From: an uncultured Collinsella sp.
GTDB lineage: Bacteria > Actinomycetota > Coriobacteriia > Coriobacteriales > Coriobacteriaceae
Assembly (NCBI GenBank): GCA_900751695.1
Contig: CAADSS010000092.1
Span: forward strand, 1 to 9,497
Length of the DNA stretch: 9,497 nucleotides
Direction: 5' to 3'
The notes under the pieces were generated by a model. The model was not told the DNA's origin and searched no databases. It saw nothing but the letters and a program-made list of their open reading frames with translations. Made by a program: the position numbers and the translations under genes. Shown one piece after another: positions 1 to 6,511 of the stretch; positions within the stretch are counted from its first letter, which is position 1; each line of letters begins with the position of its first letter.

Positions 1-2
1 CC

Positions 3-2015
3 CCCCCCTTTGTGTTACCCGCCGCGTTGTTTGTCGGCGCGCTCGCGGGCCCCCCAAGCCTCGCTTTCGCGGGAACCCTGCCCGCCGCTATTGACGGCTC
101 TGTGACCGTCATGCACACCAACGACATCCACGGCAGCTACAAGTACAGCTACAACGAAAGCAAGGGCACCGGCACTGTGGGCTTTGACGGACTGGCGGTT
201 CTCTATAGCGCCCAAAGCAGCGCCCCCGATCTTTTGCTCGATGCGGGCGACACCTTCCACGGACAGTCCTTCGCCACCATGAGCGAGGGCAAGAGCATCG
301 CCGAGCTCATGGACACCTTCTACGCCGACGACTACGATGCGACCACGCCAGGCAACCACGACTGGAGCTACGGCGCGGACAAACTCCGCACCATGACCGG
401 CTACAGCACCACCGACACGCCCTTCGCCATGCTCTGCGCGAACGCGAAGTCTACGAGCGGCGTATGGAGCTCGAGCTTCACGAAGACGCTCGATCGCACC
501 TGGGAGGATAGCGAAGATCACTCCACATTCGACTACAAAATCAAGGTCGGCGTCGTCGGAGCCATGGATGAGTCGCTAGGTTCCTCGCTGCGCGCGGACC
601 TGGTCGCGGGTACGTCGTTCTCGAGTGCCGCGAACGCCATCAATGCCGAGGCAGAGCAGCTGCGCAAGGAGGGCTGCGATGTTGTTGTGTGTATCGCGCA
701 CACGCTCGACGCAAAGACCTTTGCCACGCGGCTCCGTGGCGTCGATGCCCTTATCGCAGGCCACGAGCACATCAACCTTAACGAGAAGGTGACGGGAGCC
801 GACGGCAAGACGATCCACATTGTCGAGGCGGGCAGCGCCTTTGCCGAGGTGGGGCTGCTTTCCATTCCGTACAAGTACGACACCAATGGCACCGAGTCGA
901 CCGACGATGACACGGCCACGGTCCCTGCAGACGGCAGCGACGAGAAGCTCTACACCGCCAAGAACGTCAACGACCTTTTGGCAGACCCCGACAAGGGCTC
1001 CGACTACCAAAACCGCCTTGAAGCCGTCCGCAACAAGATCAAGCCGCTCGACGAGGCCTTTGAAAACGAATCGAACAAGGTGCTCGGCACATCCACCACC
1101 AACTATTTCTACGGCGAGGACGCCGCAGGCACGCATGGTTGGGAAATGGTGCGCACCACCGATTTCCGCCCCAGCAAGGAGGGCGATACCACCAAGGCCC
1201 AGACCATCGGCCATGTGATTTGCGGCTCCTATCTTGCCCTGACGAGCGCGGACCTTGCCATCGAGAACGCTGGCGGCATCCGCGGCGGCATCGCGGCGGG
1301 CAACGTGACCGCCGGCAACGTCATCGCCATCTCGCCCTACGGCAACACCGTGGAGACCTGGACCATGACCGGCGCGGACTTCCTCGCAGCGCTCGAGCAC
1401 TCGCTACAAATTAGCGACGATTGCAACGACAGCTACGAGCTTCAGCAGGCTTATGTGGCGGCCGGTCACACCGAGCAGGAGGCGCAAGACAAGTACAAGT
1501 GGCGCGATGACTCTGGCAGCGTTCTCTCCTTTGGCGGTATCAACGTGACGATTGATTGGACGCAGCCCGAAGGCAAGCGCATTGTGAGTGCCACACTCAC
1601 CAAGGACGGCAGCACGCTCGACCCCGCCAAGACCTATACCGTCGCCACCAACAACTACATCATTACCAACACGACCGACTTTCCCACCTTTGCACACGCC
1701 ACCAAGTACACCGAGTGGGGCACGTGCGAGGCGGCGCTGAGGGCGCTGATCGGGCAAGACAGCTGGGAGAGCAAGATGGCCGGGCTCGCCGGCACCATCA
1801 GCTTCGGCTCCGCAGCCGTGGACCCCACGCCCACACCGGCCCCGACGCCTAAGCCCTCGCCTAAAACGGACACGACGACCACGAAGGTCATCACCAAGAA
1901 GACGACCGGTAAGCTCGCCGCAACTGGAGACCGCACGTTGGCAATAGTTGGCGCGTGCCTTATCGGCGGCATCATCGTCATCATGCTCGGCATTATCCGG
2001 AAGCGTCGACGCTAA
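3..2015 (+). CDS. Secreted, sortase-anchored 5'-nucleotidase / metallophosphatase (5' partial)
   Basis: Predicted cell-surface enzyme that dephosphorylates nucleotides outside the cell. Numbering is from the GTG at 12. The N-terminal calcineurin-like domain has the full metal set: D38-x-H40, G79-D80, G114-NHD, H230 and G250-HEH. The C-terminal 5'-nucleotidase domain has N419-AGGIR and S441-PYGN. A hydrophobic stretch ending A18-F-A20 looks like a signal peptide with cleavage before G21. The C-terminus has a Pro/Thr/Lys-rich linker (about 606-633), L635-AATG, a hydrophobic helix and a KRRR tail, which is a sortase sorting signal. The frame stays open to the window edge. The GTG at 12 has no Shine-Dalgarno and leaves the signal peptide without its basic n-region, so the true start is probably upstream. 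Near 553-557 the GGDGY turn usual in this family reads NTTDF, which may change substrate choice. Family assignment is firm; the nucleotide preferred is unknown. Confidence 0.9.
   Translation, partial: PPFVLPAALFVGALAGPPSLAFAGTLPAAIDGSVTVMHTNDIHGSYKYSYNESKGTGTVGFDGLAVLYSAQSSAPDLLLDAGDTFHGQSFATMSEGKSIAELMDTFYADDYDATTPGNHDWSYGADKLRTMTGYSTTDTPFAMLCANAKSTSGVWSSSFTKTLDRTWEDSEDHSTFDYKIKVGVVGAMDESLGSSLRADLVAGTSFSSAANAINAEAEQLRKEGCDVVVCIAHTLDAKTFATRLRGVDALIAGHEHINLNEKVTGADGKTIHIVEAGSAFAEVGLLSIPYKYDTNGTESTDDDTATVPADGSDEKLYTAKNVNDLLADPDKGSDYQNRLEAVRNKIKPLDEAFENESNKVLGTSTTNYFYGEDAAGTHGWEMVRTTDFRPSKEGDTTKAQTIGHVICGSYLALTSADLAIENAGGIRGGIAAGNVTAGNVIAISPYGNTVETWTMTGADFLAALEHSLQISDDCNDSYELQQAYVAAGHTEQEAQDKYKWRDDSGSVLSFGGINVTIDWTQPEGKRIVSATLTKDGSTLDPAKTYTVATNNYIITNTTDFPTFAHATKYTEWGTCEAALRALIGQDSWESKMAGLAGTISFGSAAVDPTPTPAPTPKPSPKTDTTTTKVITKKTTGKLAATGDRTLAIVGACLIGGIIVIMLGIIRKRRR
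1914..1928 (+). other. LAATG sortase sorting motif (within the 5'-nucleotidase)
   Basis: Codons for LAATG lie 28 residues before the stop, followed by DRT, about 20 hydrophobic residues and a basic KRRR end. This is the layout of cell-wall sorting signals. Ala at position 2 in place of Pro is the LAxTG form described for class E sortases of high-GC actinobacteria. Sortase cleavage would be between Thr and Gly. No sortase gene lies in the window. Confidence 0.75.
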
Positions 2016-2066
2016 GCTACACCGCCGGGCCTTACAGCCCCGCCGCGTAAACCTTATATCGAGCAC

Positions 2067-2105
2067 AGAAGCCCGTCCGAATTTGATCGGACGGGCTTCT
2101 TGGTG
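2067..2105 (+). terminator. Intrinsic terminator after the 5'-nucleotidase gene
   Basis: A perfect 14-bp inverted repeat, arms 2067-2080 and 2087-2100 with a 6-nt ATTTGA loop, begins about 50 nt after the stop codon. The following U-tract is weak (the descending arm ends CTTCT, then TGGTG). The hairpin is strong, but release may be incomplete or need help. It separates this gene from the MscS gene. Confidence 0.75.
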
Positions 2106-2113
2106 GGTATCAT
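2083..2113 (+). promoter_or_regulatory. Possible promoter for the MscS-type gene
   Basis: TTGATC (2083-2088) and TATCAT (2108-2113; one mismatch to TATAAT) are separated by 19 bp, slightly longer than ideal. They sit between the upstream terminator and the AAGGAGG Shine-Dalgarno at 2128. The -35 overlaps the terminator loop and arm, so this is only a tentative call. Confidence 0.3.
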
Positions 2114-2144
2114 GGTTGGACGATCATAAGGAGGTTTTCCCTAC

Positions 2145-2912
2145 ATGGAATTGTTTGAGCCGATTCTTCATTTCTTTGAGCAACGGTGGGTCCACAACAT
2201 CATCTGGGCCGTCATCTTGGCGATAGGCACCGCCGTCGCCGCCAAGGTCGTATCCAAGACCCTGAACCATCTGCTTAACCGAGACGATAACCCGCTTCCG
2301 GCATCGAGCATCTTCATCAACATCGCACGCGCCGTCATCTGGATGATTGGCGGCAGCTTTATCCTCGACAACTGCTTTGGCATTAACGCAAACGCGCTCG
2401 TCGCCGCTCTTGGCGTCGGCGGCATCGCCATCTCGCTCGGCTTTCAGGACACGCTGTCAAACCTTATCGGCGGCATGCAGGTGACCTTTATGGGCATCAT
2501 CAAACCCGGCGACAATATCGAGGTCGGCGGCGTATCCGGCGTGGTCCAAGACATCACTTGGCGCCATACAACGATTGAGGATGCCTGTGGGCAGACCATC
2601 ATCGTCCCCAACTCCAATATTTCCAAGAACACACTCGTGCATTTGATGCCCTTTGGGCGCGTGGCCGTCCCCGTCGCGGTGAAAGACCCCTCCAAATGGG
2701 CGTCTCTCGATGCGCTAGCAGACGAGCTCGTCAGCGCCACCAAAACGGCCGTTTCGCCAATCTCGGGCTTTGACAAGGAGCCCTACGTGCTCTTTAGCGA
2801 AATCGGCGACTTTGGCATCAAGGGCAAGATCATCTTTATCGTCAGCGACGACAGCACCACTTTTACGGCAGCCGACGCCTGCATTCGTGCCATCGCCCCC
2901 ATCATTGTCTAA
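2145..2912 (+). CDS. Small-conductance mechanosensitive channel, MscS family
   Basis: Predicted inner-membrane channel that opens under membrane tension and releases solutes on hypo-osmotic shock. The 255 residues hold three membrane segments (about 19-37, 56-76 and 82-112). The third is the pore helix, rich in Ala/Gly (ALVAALGVGGIAISLGF) and followed by the family's SNLIGG. The beta domain follows with P121-GDNIEVGG and I152-IVPNSNI, both typical of MscS. It is a little shorter than E. coli MscS (286 aa), with a short C-terminal end. The start is set by AAGGAGG at 2128-2134, 10 nt before the ATG. It lies alone between a terminator upstream and a repeat element that begins two bases after its stop codon. 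Family call is firm. The sequence does not show whether it is the main MscS or a paralogue with another gating range or ion preference. Confidence 0.92.
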   Translation: MELFEPILHFFEQRWVHNIIWAVILAIGTAVAAKVVSKTLNHLLNRDDNPLPASSIFINIARAVIWMIGGSFILDNCFGINANALVAALGVGGIAISLGFQDTLSNLIGGMQVTFMGIIKPGDNIEVGGVSGVVQDITWRHTTIEDACGQTIIVPNSNISKNTLVHLMPFGRVAVPVAVKDPSKWASLDALADELVSATKTAVSPISGFDKEPYVLFSEIGDFGIKGKIIFIVSDDSTTFTAADACIRAIAPIIV

Positions 2913-2914
2913 AT

Positions 2915-2932
2915 CACCACAAAGGGGACAGG
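2915..2932 (+). repeat. Single arm of a GGGGACA-type palindromic repeat
   Basis: CACCACAAAGGGGACA (2915-2930) begins two bases after the MscS stop. It matches 15 of 16 bases of 5630-5645 and is identical to the reverse complement of 5647-5662. Here no clean second arm follows; only a degraded TTCATTCGTGGTA is seen at about 2949-2961. It looks like a decayed or solo copy of a dispersed intergenic repeat. Confidence 0.6.
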
Positions 2933-2946
2933 CATCGTTGTAGCGG

Positions 2947-2977
2947 TTTTCATTCGTGGTACCATGGTTCATATAGT
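2947..2977 (+). promoter_or_regulatory. Possible promoter of the BMP-domain / phosphoesterase unit
   Basis: TATAGT at 2972-2977 is a fair -10 box. The best -35 candidate is TTTTCA at 2947-2952, 19 bp upstream and weak. It would place transcription start about 20 nt before the Shine-Dalgarno AAGGGAG (2991-2997), which is 7 nt from the ATG at 3005. Position is plausible, strength uncertain. Confidence 0.3.
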
Positions 2978-3004
2978 TGTTTAAACGACTAAGGGAGCAA
3001 CATC

Positions 3005-4921
3005 ATGGAAGAGGCCTATCGTCAAGCACGCAAGCGCGGCGAGCAGGGACGCCGTCGCGCCATTAGCCAAAGCGAGCACCCGTACCTTACGGACCTCGAC
3101 AGCCTCGTTGCCCAGCTCCCCTTAGGTCAGCGAGAGAATGTCGGCCTAAGGGATATTCCGCTCGAAATGGTCGTCGGCACGGTCACCAAAGGCCGCCAGT
3201 CCGCCTTTTCGTGTAACTTTATGCCCCTGCTTCCGTTTAGCACCGAGTTCGCCCGCAAGTGGTCCAACCTCTACGACATCCAGGTGACCGAGGGCTATCG
3301 CGACCCCGTCATCGTCACCGAGTTCATGCATCGGTTCTATGTCCAGGAAGGCAACAAACGCGTCAGTGTCCTCAAATTCCTAGACGCCCCGACGGTTTCG
3401 GCCAAGGTCACCCGTCTCTACCCCGGCACATGGGATTCCGTCGAAAGCCGCCTGTACGGTGAATTCTGCGCGTTTTGGCGCGTCTGCCCCCTATACGAGA
3501 TCGAATTCTCGCGTGAGGGAAGCTACGAAACGCTCGCCAAGATGCTCGGTCAGAACCTTATCGAAAAATGGCCGCAGAAAAAGGTCGACTACCTGCGCCA
3601 CACCTTCCTGCTCTTTAAGCGCGCCTACCTTCGCGCAGGCGGCGACCACCTGGACATTACGCCTGCCGACGCCATGCTCGTGTACCTCAATGTGTACAAC
3701 CAGGACCGCCTGCTGGATACGCCAACGGATATCGTCGTAAACCGCCTGTGCAAGATTTGGCGCGAGCTGGTCATCGCCGGCAAAAATGACGAGGACAAGG
3801 TTGATCTTGTCGAAGCACCGAGCGTCGATGAGGAAGAGTCGCCCGCCAAGTCCACCTCCGGCGTGCTCAACTTCTTTATGGGCAAGACCGTCTATTCGGC
3901 GGCCAACCCCCTGCGCATCGCCTTTATCCATGAGTTCCCCTGTGCGACGTCGAGCTGGGACAGCCTGCACGACCAAGGGCGTCAGTATCTCGATGAGCAC
4001 TTTGACGGTATCGTGCACACCGAGGCGTTCGAGGACTGTCACGATCCGGACGTGTTCTACGCCGCCGTGGAAACGGCTGTCAAACATGGGGCAAACGTCA
4101 TCTTCTCGACCTCGCACCGCCTGATGGAATACACGCTCAGGGCTGCCGTTGAGTATCCCCAGGTTCGGTTCCTCAACTGCTCTATCGGCCTTCCCCATCA
4201 AAGCGTCCGTTCGTACTTTGGCAAGATGTACGAGGCCAAGTTCCTCCTGGGCGCCCTTGCCGCCAGCATGGCGGACAACCACCGCATCGGCTACCACGCG
4301 TCGGTCTTCGCCTCGGGCGCGCTCAGCGAGATCAACGCCTTTGCGATTGGCGCCTCGCTGCTCGACCCCCGTGCGCAAATTATCCTGACTTGGGGCGATG
4401 TGCCCGCCGGAGGCCTTGCCGAGGCCATGTGCCGCGAAGGCGTGAGCGTCATGACCGGCGCCGATATGTCAAAGTCGCTGGAAGATCCCACCGCCTACGG
4501 GCTTCACCGCTTGGTCGATGGCAAGGTTACCGGCATCGCCATGCCCGTCTGGAACTGGGGGCGCTACTACGAGCTTATCGTGAAAAGCCTTCTTCACGGC
4601 ACGTGGGACGAGACCAGCGACGACAACCAAGTGCGCGCTGTCAACTACTGGTATGGCATGAGCTCCGGCGTTATCGACATCCGTTACGCTCCGGGCCTAC
4701 CCTACCAAACGCGCAAACTCGTGCAGTTGCTCCGCAACGGCATTGTTGAGGGATCCATCAACCCCTTTGGCGGCGAGCTCCACAGCCAGAACGGCGTGGT
4801 ACAGATCGAAGGCTTCCCTCCGCTGCCGAGCACGCAGATTGTCGAGATGAATTGGCTGGCGGACAACGTGGTAGGCACCATTCCGCAACTCGACGATGAG
4901 CCGAAAGTCCACGCCCTATGA
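3005..4921 (+). CDS. Cytoplasmic BMP-family ligand-binding protein with ParB-like N-terminal domain
   Basis: A 638-residue protein of two parts. Residues about 1-290 resemble a ParB/sulfiredoxin-type fold: D50-IPLEMVVGT, then V113-QEGNKRVSVLKF with the G-x-x-R box seen in ParB N-domains. An acidic, Ser-rich linker (about 262-300) leads to a BMP domain (PnrA/Med type, periplasmic-binding fold) starting near L303-RIAFIHEF. This carries a DQGRQYLDEHF helix, F-x-x-G-like YEAKFLLGALAA and V515-WNWGRYY. BMP proteins are normally lipoproteins that feed nucleosides or similar ligands to an ABC importer. Here there is no signal peptide, no lipobox and no permease or ATPase nearby, so a cytosolic sensing or regulatory role is more likely (inference). 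The start is supported by AAGGGAG 7 nt upstream. Its stop overlaps the next gene (ATGA). Proteins of this build are usually named BMP-family substrate-binding proteins by their C-terminal half, which probably misstates the function. Confidence 0.85.
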   Translation: MEEAYRQARKRGEQGRRRAISQSEHPYLTDLDSLVAQLPLGQRENVGLRDIPLEMVVGTVTKGRQSAFSCNFMPLLPFSTEFARKWSNLYDIQVTEGYRDPVIVTEFMHRFYVQEGNKRVSVLKFLDAPTVSAKVTRLYPGTWDSVESRLYGEFCAFWRVCPLYEIEFSREGSYETLAKMLGQNLIEKWPQKKVDYLRHTFLLFKRAYLRAGGDHLDITPADAMLVYLNVYNQDRLLDTPTDIVVNRLCKIWRELVIAGKNDEDKVDLVEAPSVDEEESPAKSTSGVLNFFMGKTVYSAANPLRIAFIHEFPCATSSWDSLHDQGRQYLDEHFDGIVHTEAFEDCHDPDVFYAAVETAVKHGANVIFSTSHRLMEYTLRAAVEYPQVRFLNCSIGLPHQSVRSYFGKMYEAKFLLGALAASMADNHRIGYHASVFASGALSEINAFAIGASLLDPRAQIILTWGDVPAGGLAEAMCREGVSVMTGADMSKSLEDPTAYGLHRLVDGKVTGIAMPVWNWGRYYELIVKSLLHGTWDETSDDNQVRAVNYWYGMSSGVIDIRYAPGLPYQTRKLVQLLRNGIVEGSINPFGGELHSQNGVVQIEGFPPLPSTQIVEMNWLADNVVGTIPQLDDEPKVHAL

Positions 4922-5628
4922 AAATCCTTGCCATAGCCGATACCGAAGAACGATGCCTATGGGAGTGCTTTCGCAAGGAGCGTTTTGAAGGTGTCGACCT
5001 GATTTTGTCCGCTGGCGATCTGGACCCGGATTATCTTGAGTTTTTGGTCACGGTCATCAACAAACCGCTCATCTACGTGCGCGGCAATCACGATGACCGC
5101 TACGCACGTCATGCACCGGGCGGCTGTATCTGCGTCGAAGACACCGTGTACGTGTATCGAGGCGTCCGCATTGCGGGGCTTGGCGGCTCCATGCGCTACC
5201 GAGATGGCGCCAACATGTACACCGAGCGCGAGATGGCCAAGCGCGTGCGCAAGCTGTCACACAAAGTGAAGATGGTCGGCGGCTGCGACATCCTGCTGAC
5301 CCATGCGCCCGCCGCCGGCATGGGCGATCTGGATGATCTGCCACATCGAGGATTCGAATGCTTTAACACAGCGCTTGAGTCTTGGAGACCCGACTACATG
5401 GTGCACGGGCATGTGCACCAGAGCTACGGTCCCGATTTTCAGCGCGAGCGGCAACACGCGTGCGGGACGACGATTATCAACGCCTGCGGCTATACGCAGT
5501 TTGAGCTCGACGAAGCGCGCTACCCCATCCGTGGCTGGCAGGCAGCCTGGCTCAACTCGCAAACCATGCGCCGCGAGCTCAAACGCCACGAAGCCATCGA
5601 GCCCTCAACGGCCAGAACACCCTGGTAA
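4918..5628 (+). CDS. YfcE/MJ0936-like metallophosphoesterase with D-x-E first motif
   Basis: Predicted cytosolic calcineurin-like phosphoesterase of 236 residues. Motifs in order: D8-T-E10, G33-D34, G56-NHD (57-59), T128-HAP and G164-HVH. A GLGGS loop at 87-91 is common in this subgroup. The usual first motif is D-x-H; here the His ligand is replaced by Glu, in an otherwise intact metal site. The ATG overlaps the stop of the BMP-domain gene by 4 nt and has no convincing Shine-Dalgarno of its own, so translation is probably coupled and the two proteins made together. The natural substrate (phosphodiester, phosphomonoester or cyclic nucleotide) cannot be read from the sequence. The gene ends just before a palindromic repeat and a terminator. 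Family call firm, function open. Confidence 0.88.
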   Translation: MKILAIADTEERCLWECFRKERFEGVDLILSAGDLDPDYLEFLVTVINKPLIYVRGNHDDRYARHAPGGCICVEDTVYVYRGVRIAGLGGSMRYRDGANMYTEREMAKRVRKLSHKVKMVGGCDILLTHAPAAGMGDLDDLPHRGFECFNTALESWRPDYMVHGHVHQSYGPDFQRERQHACGTTIINACGYTQFELDEARYPIRGWQAAWLNSQTMRRELKRHEAIEPSTARTPW

Positions 5629-5629
5629 C

Positions 5630-5662
5630 CACCACAAAGAGGACACTGTCCCCTTTGTGGTG
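5630..5662. repeat. 33-nt palindromic intergenic repeat (REP-like)
   Basis: Arms CACCACAAAGAGGACA (5630-5645) and TGTCCCCTTTGTGGTG (5647-5662) are inverted copies with one mismatch around a single central C. The element begins one base after the phosphoesterase stop. On the + strand it is followed by CTTTTG, so it may act as an extra terminator or RNA stabiliser. The same arm occurs at 2915-2930. The form resembles dispersed palindromes of the kind mobilised by REP-associated (Y1/TnpA-REP) transposases; that link is inference, as none is encoded here. Confidence 0.7.
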
Positions 5663-5678
5663 CTTTTGACGCGATAGC

Positions 5679-5718
5679 AAGAAACCCGGTCCTGCACGAG
5701 ACAGAACCGGGTTTCTTT
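5679..5718. terminator. Terminator between convergent phosphoesterase and rplA genes
   Basis: A perfect 12-bp inverted repeat, AAGAAACCCGGT (5679-5690) and ACCGGGTTTCTT (5706-5717), with a 15-nt loop. The T-rich end (TTTCTTT) serves the + strand and the mirrored A-rich start gives TTTCTT on the - strand. It sits 50 nt after one stop codon and 36 nt beyond the other, so it probably terminates both convergent units. Confidence 0.8.
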
Positions 5719-5741
5719 AGCAATGCTTGCTTTGCTCAGGC

Positions 5742-5758
5742 AGTAACTAGCAGTTACT
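5742..5758. repeat. Small inverted repeat over the rplA stop codon
   Basis: AGTAACT (5742-5748) and AGTTACT (5752-5758) are perfect inverted copies with a 3-nt spacer, and the second arm contains the rplA stop. It could form a 7-bp hairpin at the end of the message. It may be chance; no role is known. Confidence 0.35.
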
Positions 5759-6461
5759 CAGCCAGGAAGTCACGCTGGACAGCGGGATCGACCTTGACGC
5801 CAGGGCCCATGGTGGAAGACACGGAGATGGACTTGACGTACTTGCCCTTAGCAGAAGAGGGCTTGACGCGCAGAATCTCGGTGTACAGGGCAGCGTAGTT
5901 CTCGACGAGCTGCTGCTCAGAGAAGGACTTCTTGCCCAGGGGCACGTGGCAGATGCCGTAGCGGTCGGCGCGGTACTCAACGCGGCCAGCCTTGAGCTCG
6001 GAGACCATCTTGGCGACGTCCATGGTCACGGTGCCGAGCTTGGGGTTCGGCATGAGGCCACGGGGACCAAGGATCTTACCGATGCGGCCAACCTTGGCCA
6101 TCATGTTCGGCGTAGCGATAGCGGCGTCGAAGTTGATCTCGCCCTTCTGAATCTGGGCGACGAGCTCGTCGGAACCGATGATGTCGGCGCCGGCAGCCTC
6201 AGCCTCACGGGCCTTCTCGCCCTCGGCGAAGACGGCAACACGAACGGTCTTGCCGGTGCCGTGGGGCAGGGAGATGGAACCACGGATGTTCTGGTCAGCC
6301 TTACGAGTATCGATGCCCAGACGGAAGTGAGCCTCGACGGTCTCGTCGAACTTGGCGGTGTCGAGCTCCTTGATGAGCTTGGCAGCCTGAAGGGGGGTGT
6401 AGAGCGTGGCGCGGTCGATCTTCTCGGCAGCGGCGTTATAGCTCTTACCATGCTTAGCCAT
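5754..6461 (-). CDS. rplA: 50S ribosomal protein L1
   Basis: L1 builds the mobile L1 stalk of the 50S subunit, near the E site, and in many bacteria represses its own operon by binding the mRNA. The 235 residues match the family length and carry its core: IRGSISLPHGTGKTVRVAVF, GADIIGSDEL, ATPNMMAKVGRIGKILGPRG and LMPNPKLGTVT. Two ATGs lie at the 5' end (6467 and 6461). AGGAGGT at 6475-6469 is only one base from the first but 7 nt from the second, so the protein starts MAKHG at 6461. It is the last gene of the - strand block, 117 nt after rplK, with hairpins in that gap that may be regulatory. rplJ and rplL, which often follow, are absent; a terminator and convergent genes follow instead. Confidence 0.97.
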   Translation of the reverse strand: MAKHGKSYNAAAEKIDRATLYTPLQAAKLIKELDTAKFDETVEAHFRLGIDTRKADQNIRGSISLPHGTGKTVRVAVFAEGEKAREAEAAGADIIGSDELVAQIQKGEINFDAAIATPNMMAKVGRIGKILGPRGLMPNPKLGTVTMDVAKMVSELKAGRVEYRADRYGICHVPLGKKSFSEQQLVENYAALYTEILRVKPSSAKGKYVKSISVSSTMGPGVKVDPAVQRDFLAE

Positions 6462-6475
6462 GTGCATTACCTCCT

Positions 6476-6503
6476 GTGGTTAAACGGGCGTGAGCCCTCC
6501 CAC
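6476..6503 (-). promoter_or_regulatory. Hairpin with asymmetric internal loop directly before the rplA Shine-Dalgarno; candidate L1 autoregulatory site
   Basis: Read on the - strand: GTGG, GA, GGGC, loop TCAC, GCCC, GTTTAA, CCAC, then AGGAGGT at once. Two 4-bp helices are separated by an asymmetric loop (2 nt against 6 nt). Known L1 sites on rRNA and mRNA have the same general layout, two short helices with an asymmetric loop. The exact conserved loop bases were not matched. Binding here would block the adjacent Shine-Dalgarno. Confidence 0.35.
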
Positions 6504-6511
6504 ATCGTATC

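Noticed and set aside
12..14. GTG at 12 as the real start of the 5'-nucleotidase
   Set aside because: Only C and T precede it, so there is no Shine-Dalgarno, the frame is open to the edge, and the signal peptide would lack its basic n-region.
576..1400. A 274-codon - strand frame inside the 5'-nucleotidase gene
   Set aside because: Antisense shadow of a gene with intact catalytic motifs; no domain and no initiation signal.
3491..4378. A 295-codon - strand frame inside the BMP-domain gene
   Set aside because: It lies fully antisense to a well-supported coding region, with no Shine-Dalgarno and a low-complexity Arg/Val/Gly-rich product; a GC-driven shadow.
3005..4921. The BMP-domain gene as part of a nucleoside ABC import operon
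   Set aside because: No permease or ATPase gene is nearby, and the protein has no export signal or lipidation Cys at its N-terminus.
6462..6467. The upstream ATG (MHMAKHG) as rplA start
   Set aside because: The Shine-Dalgarno AGGAGGT ends one base before it, too close for initiation; the second ATG is 7 nt away and gives the family N-terminus. The same logic applies to rplK (7013 against 7007).
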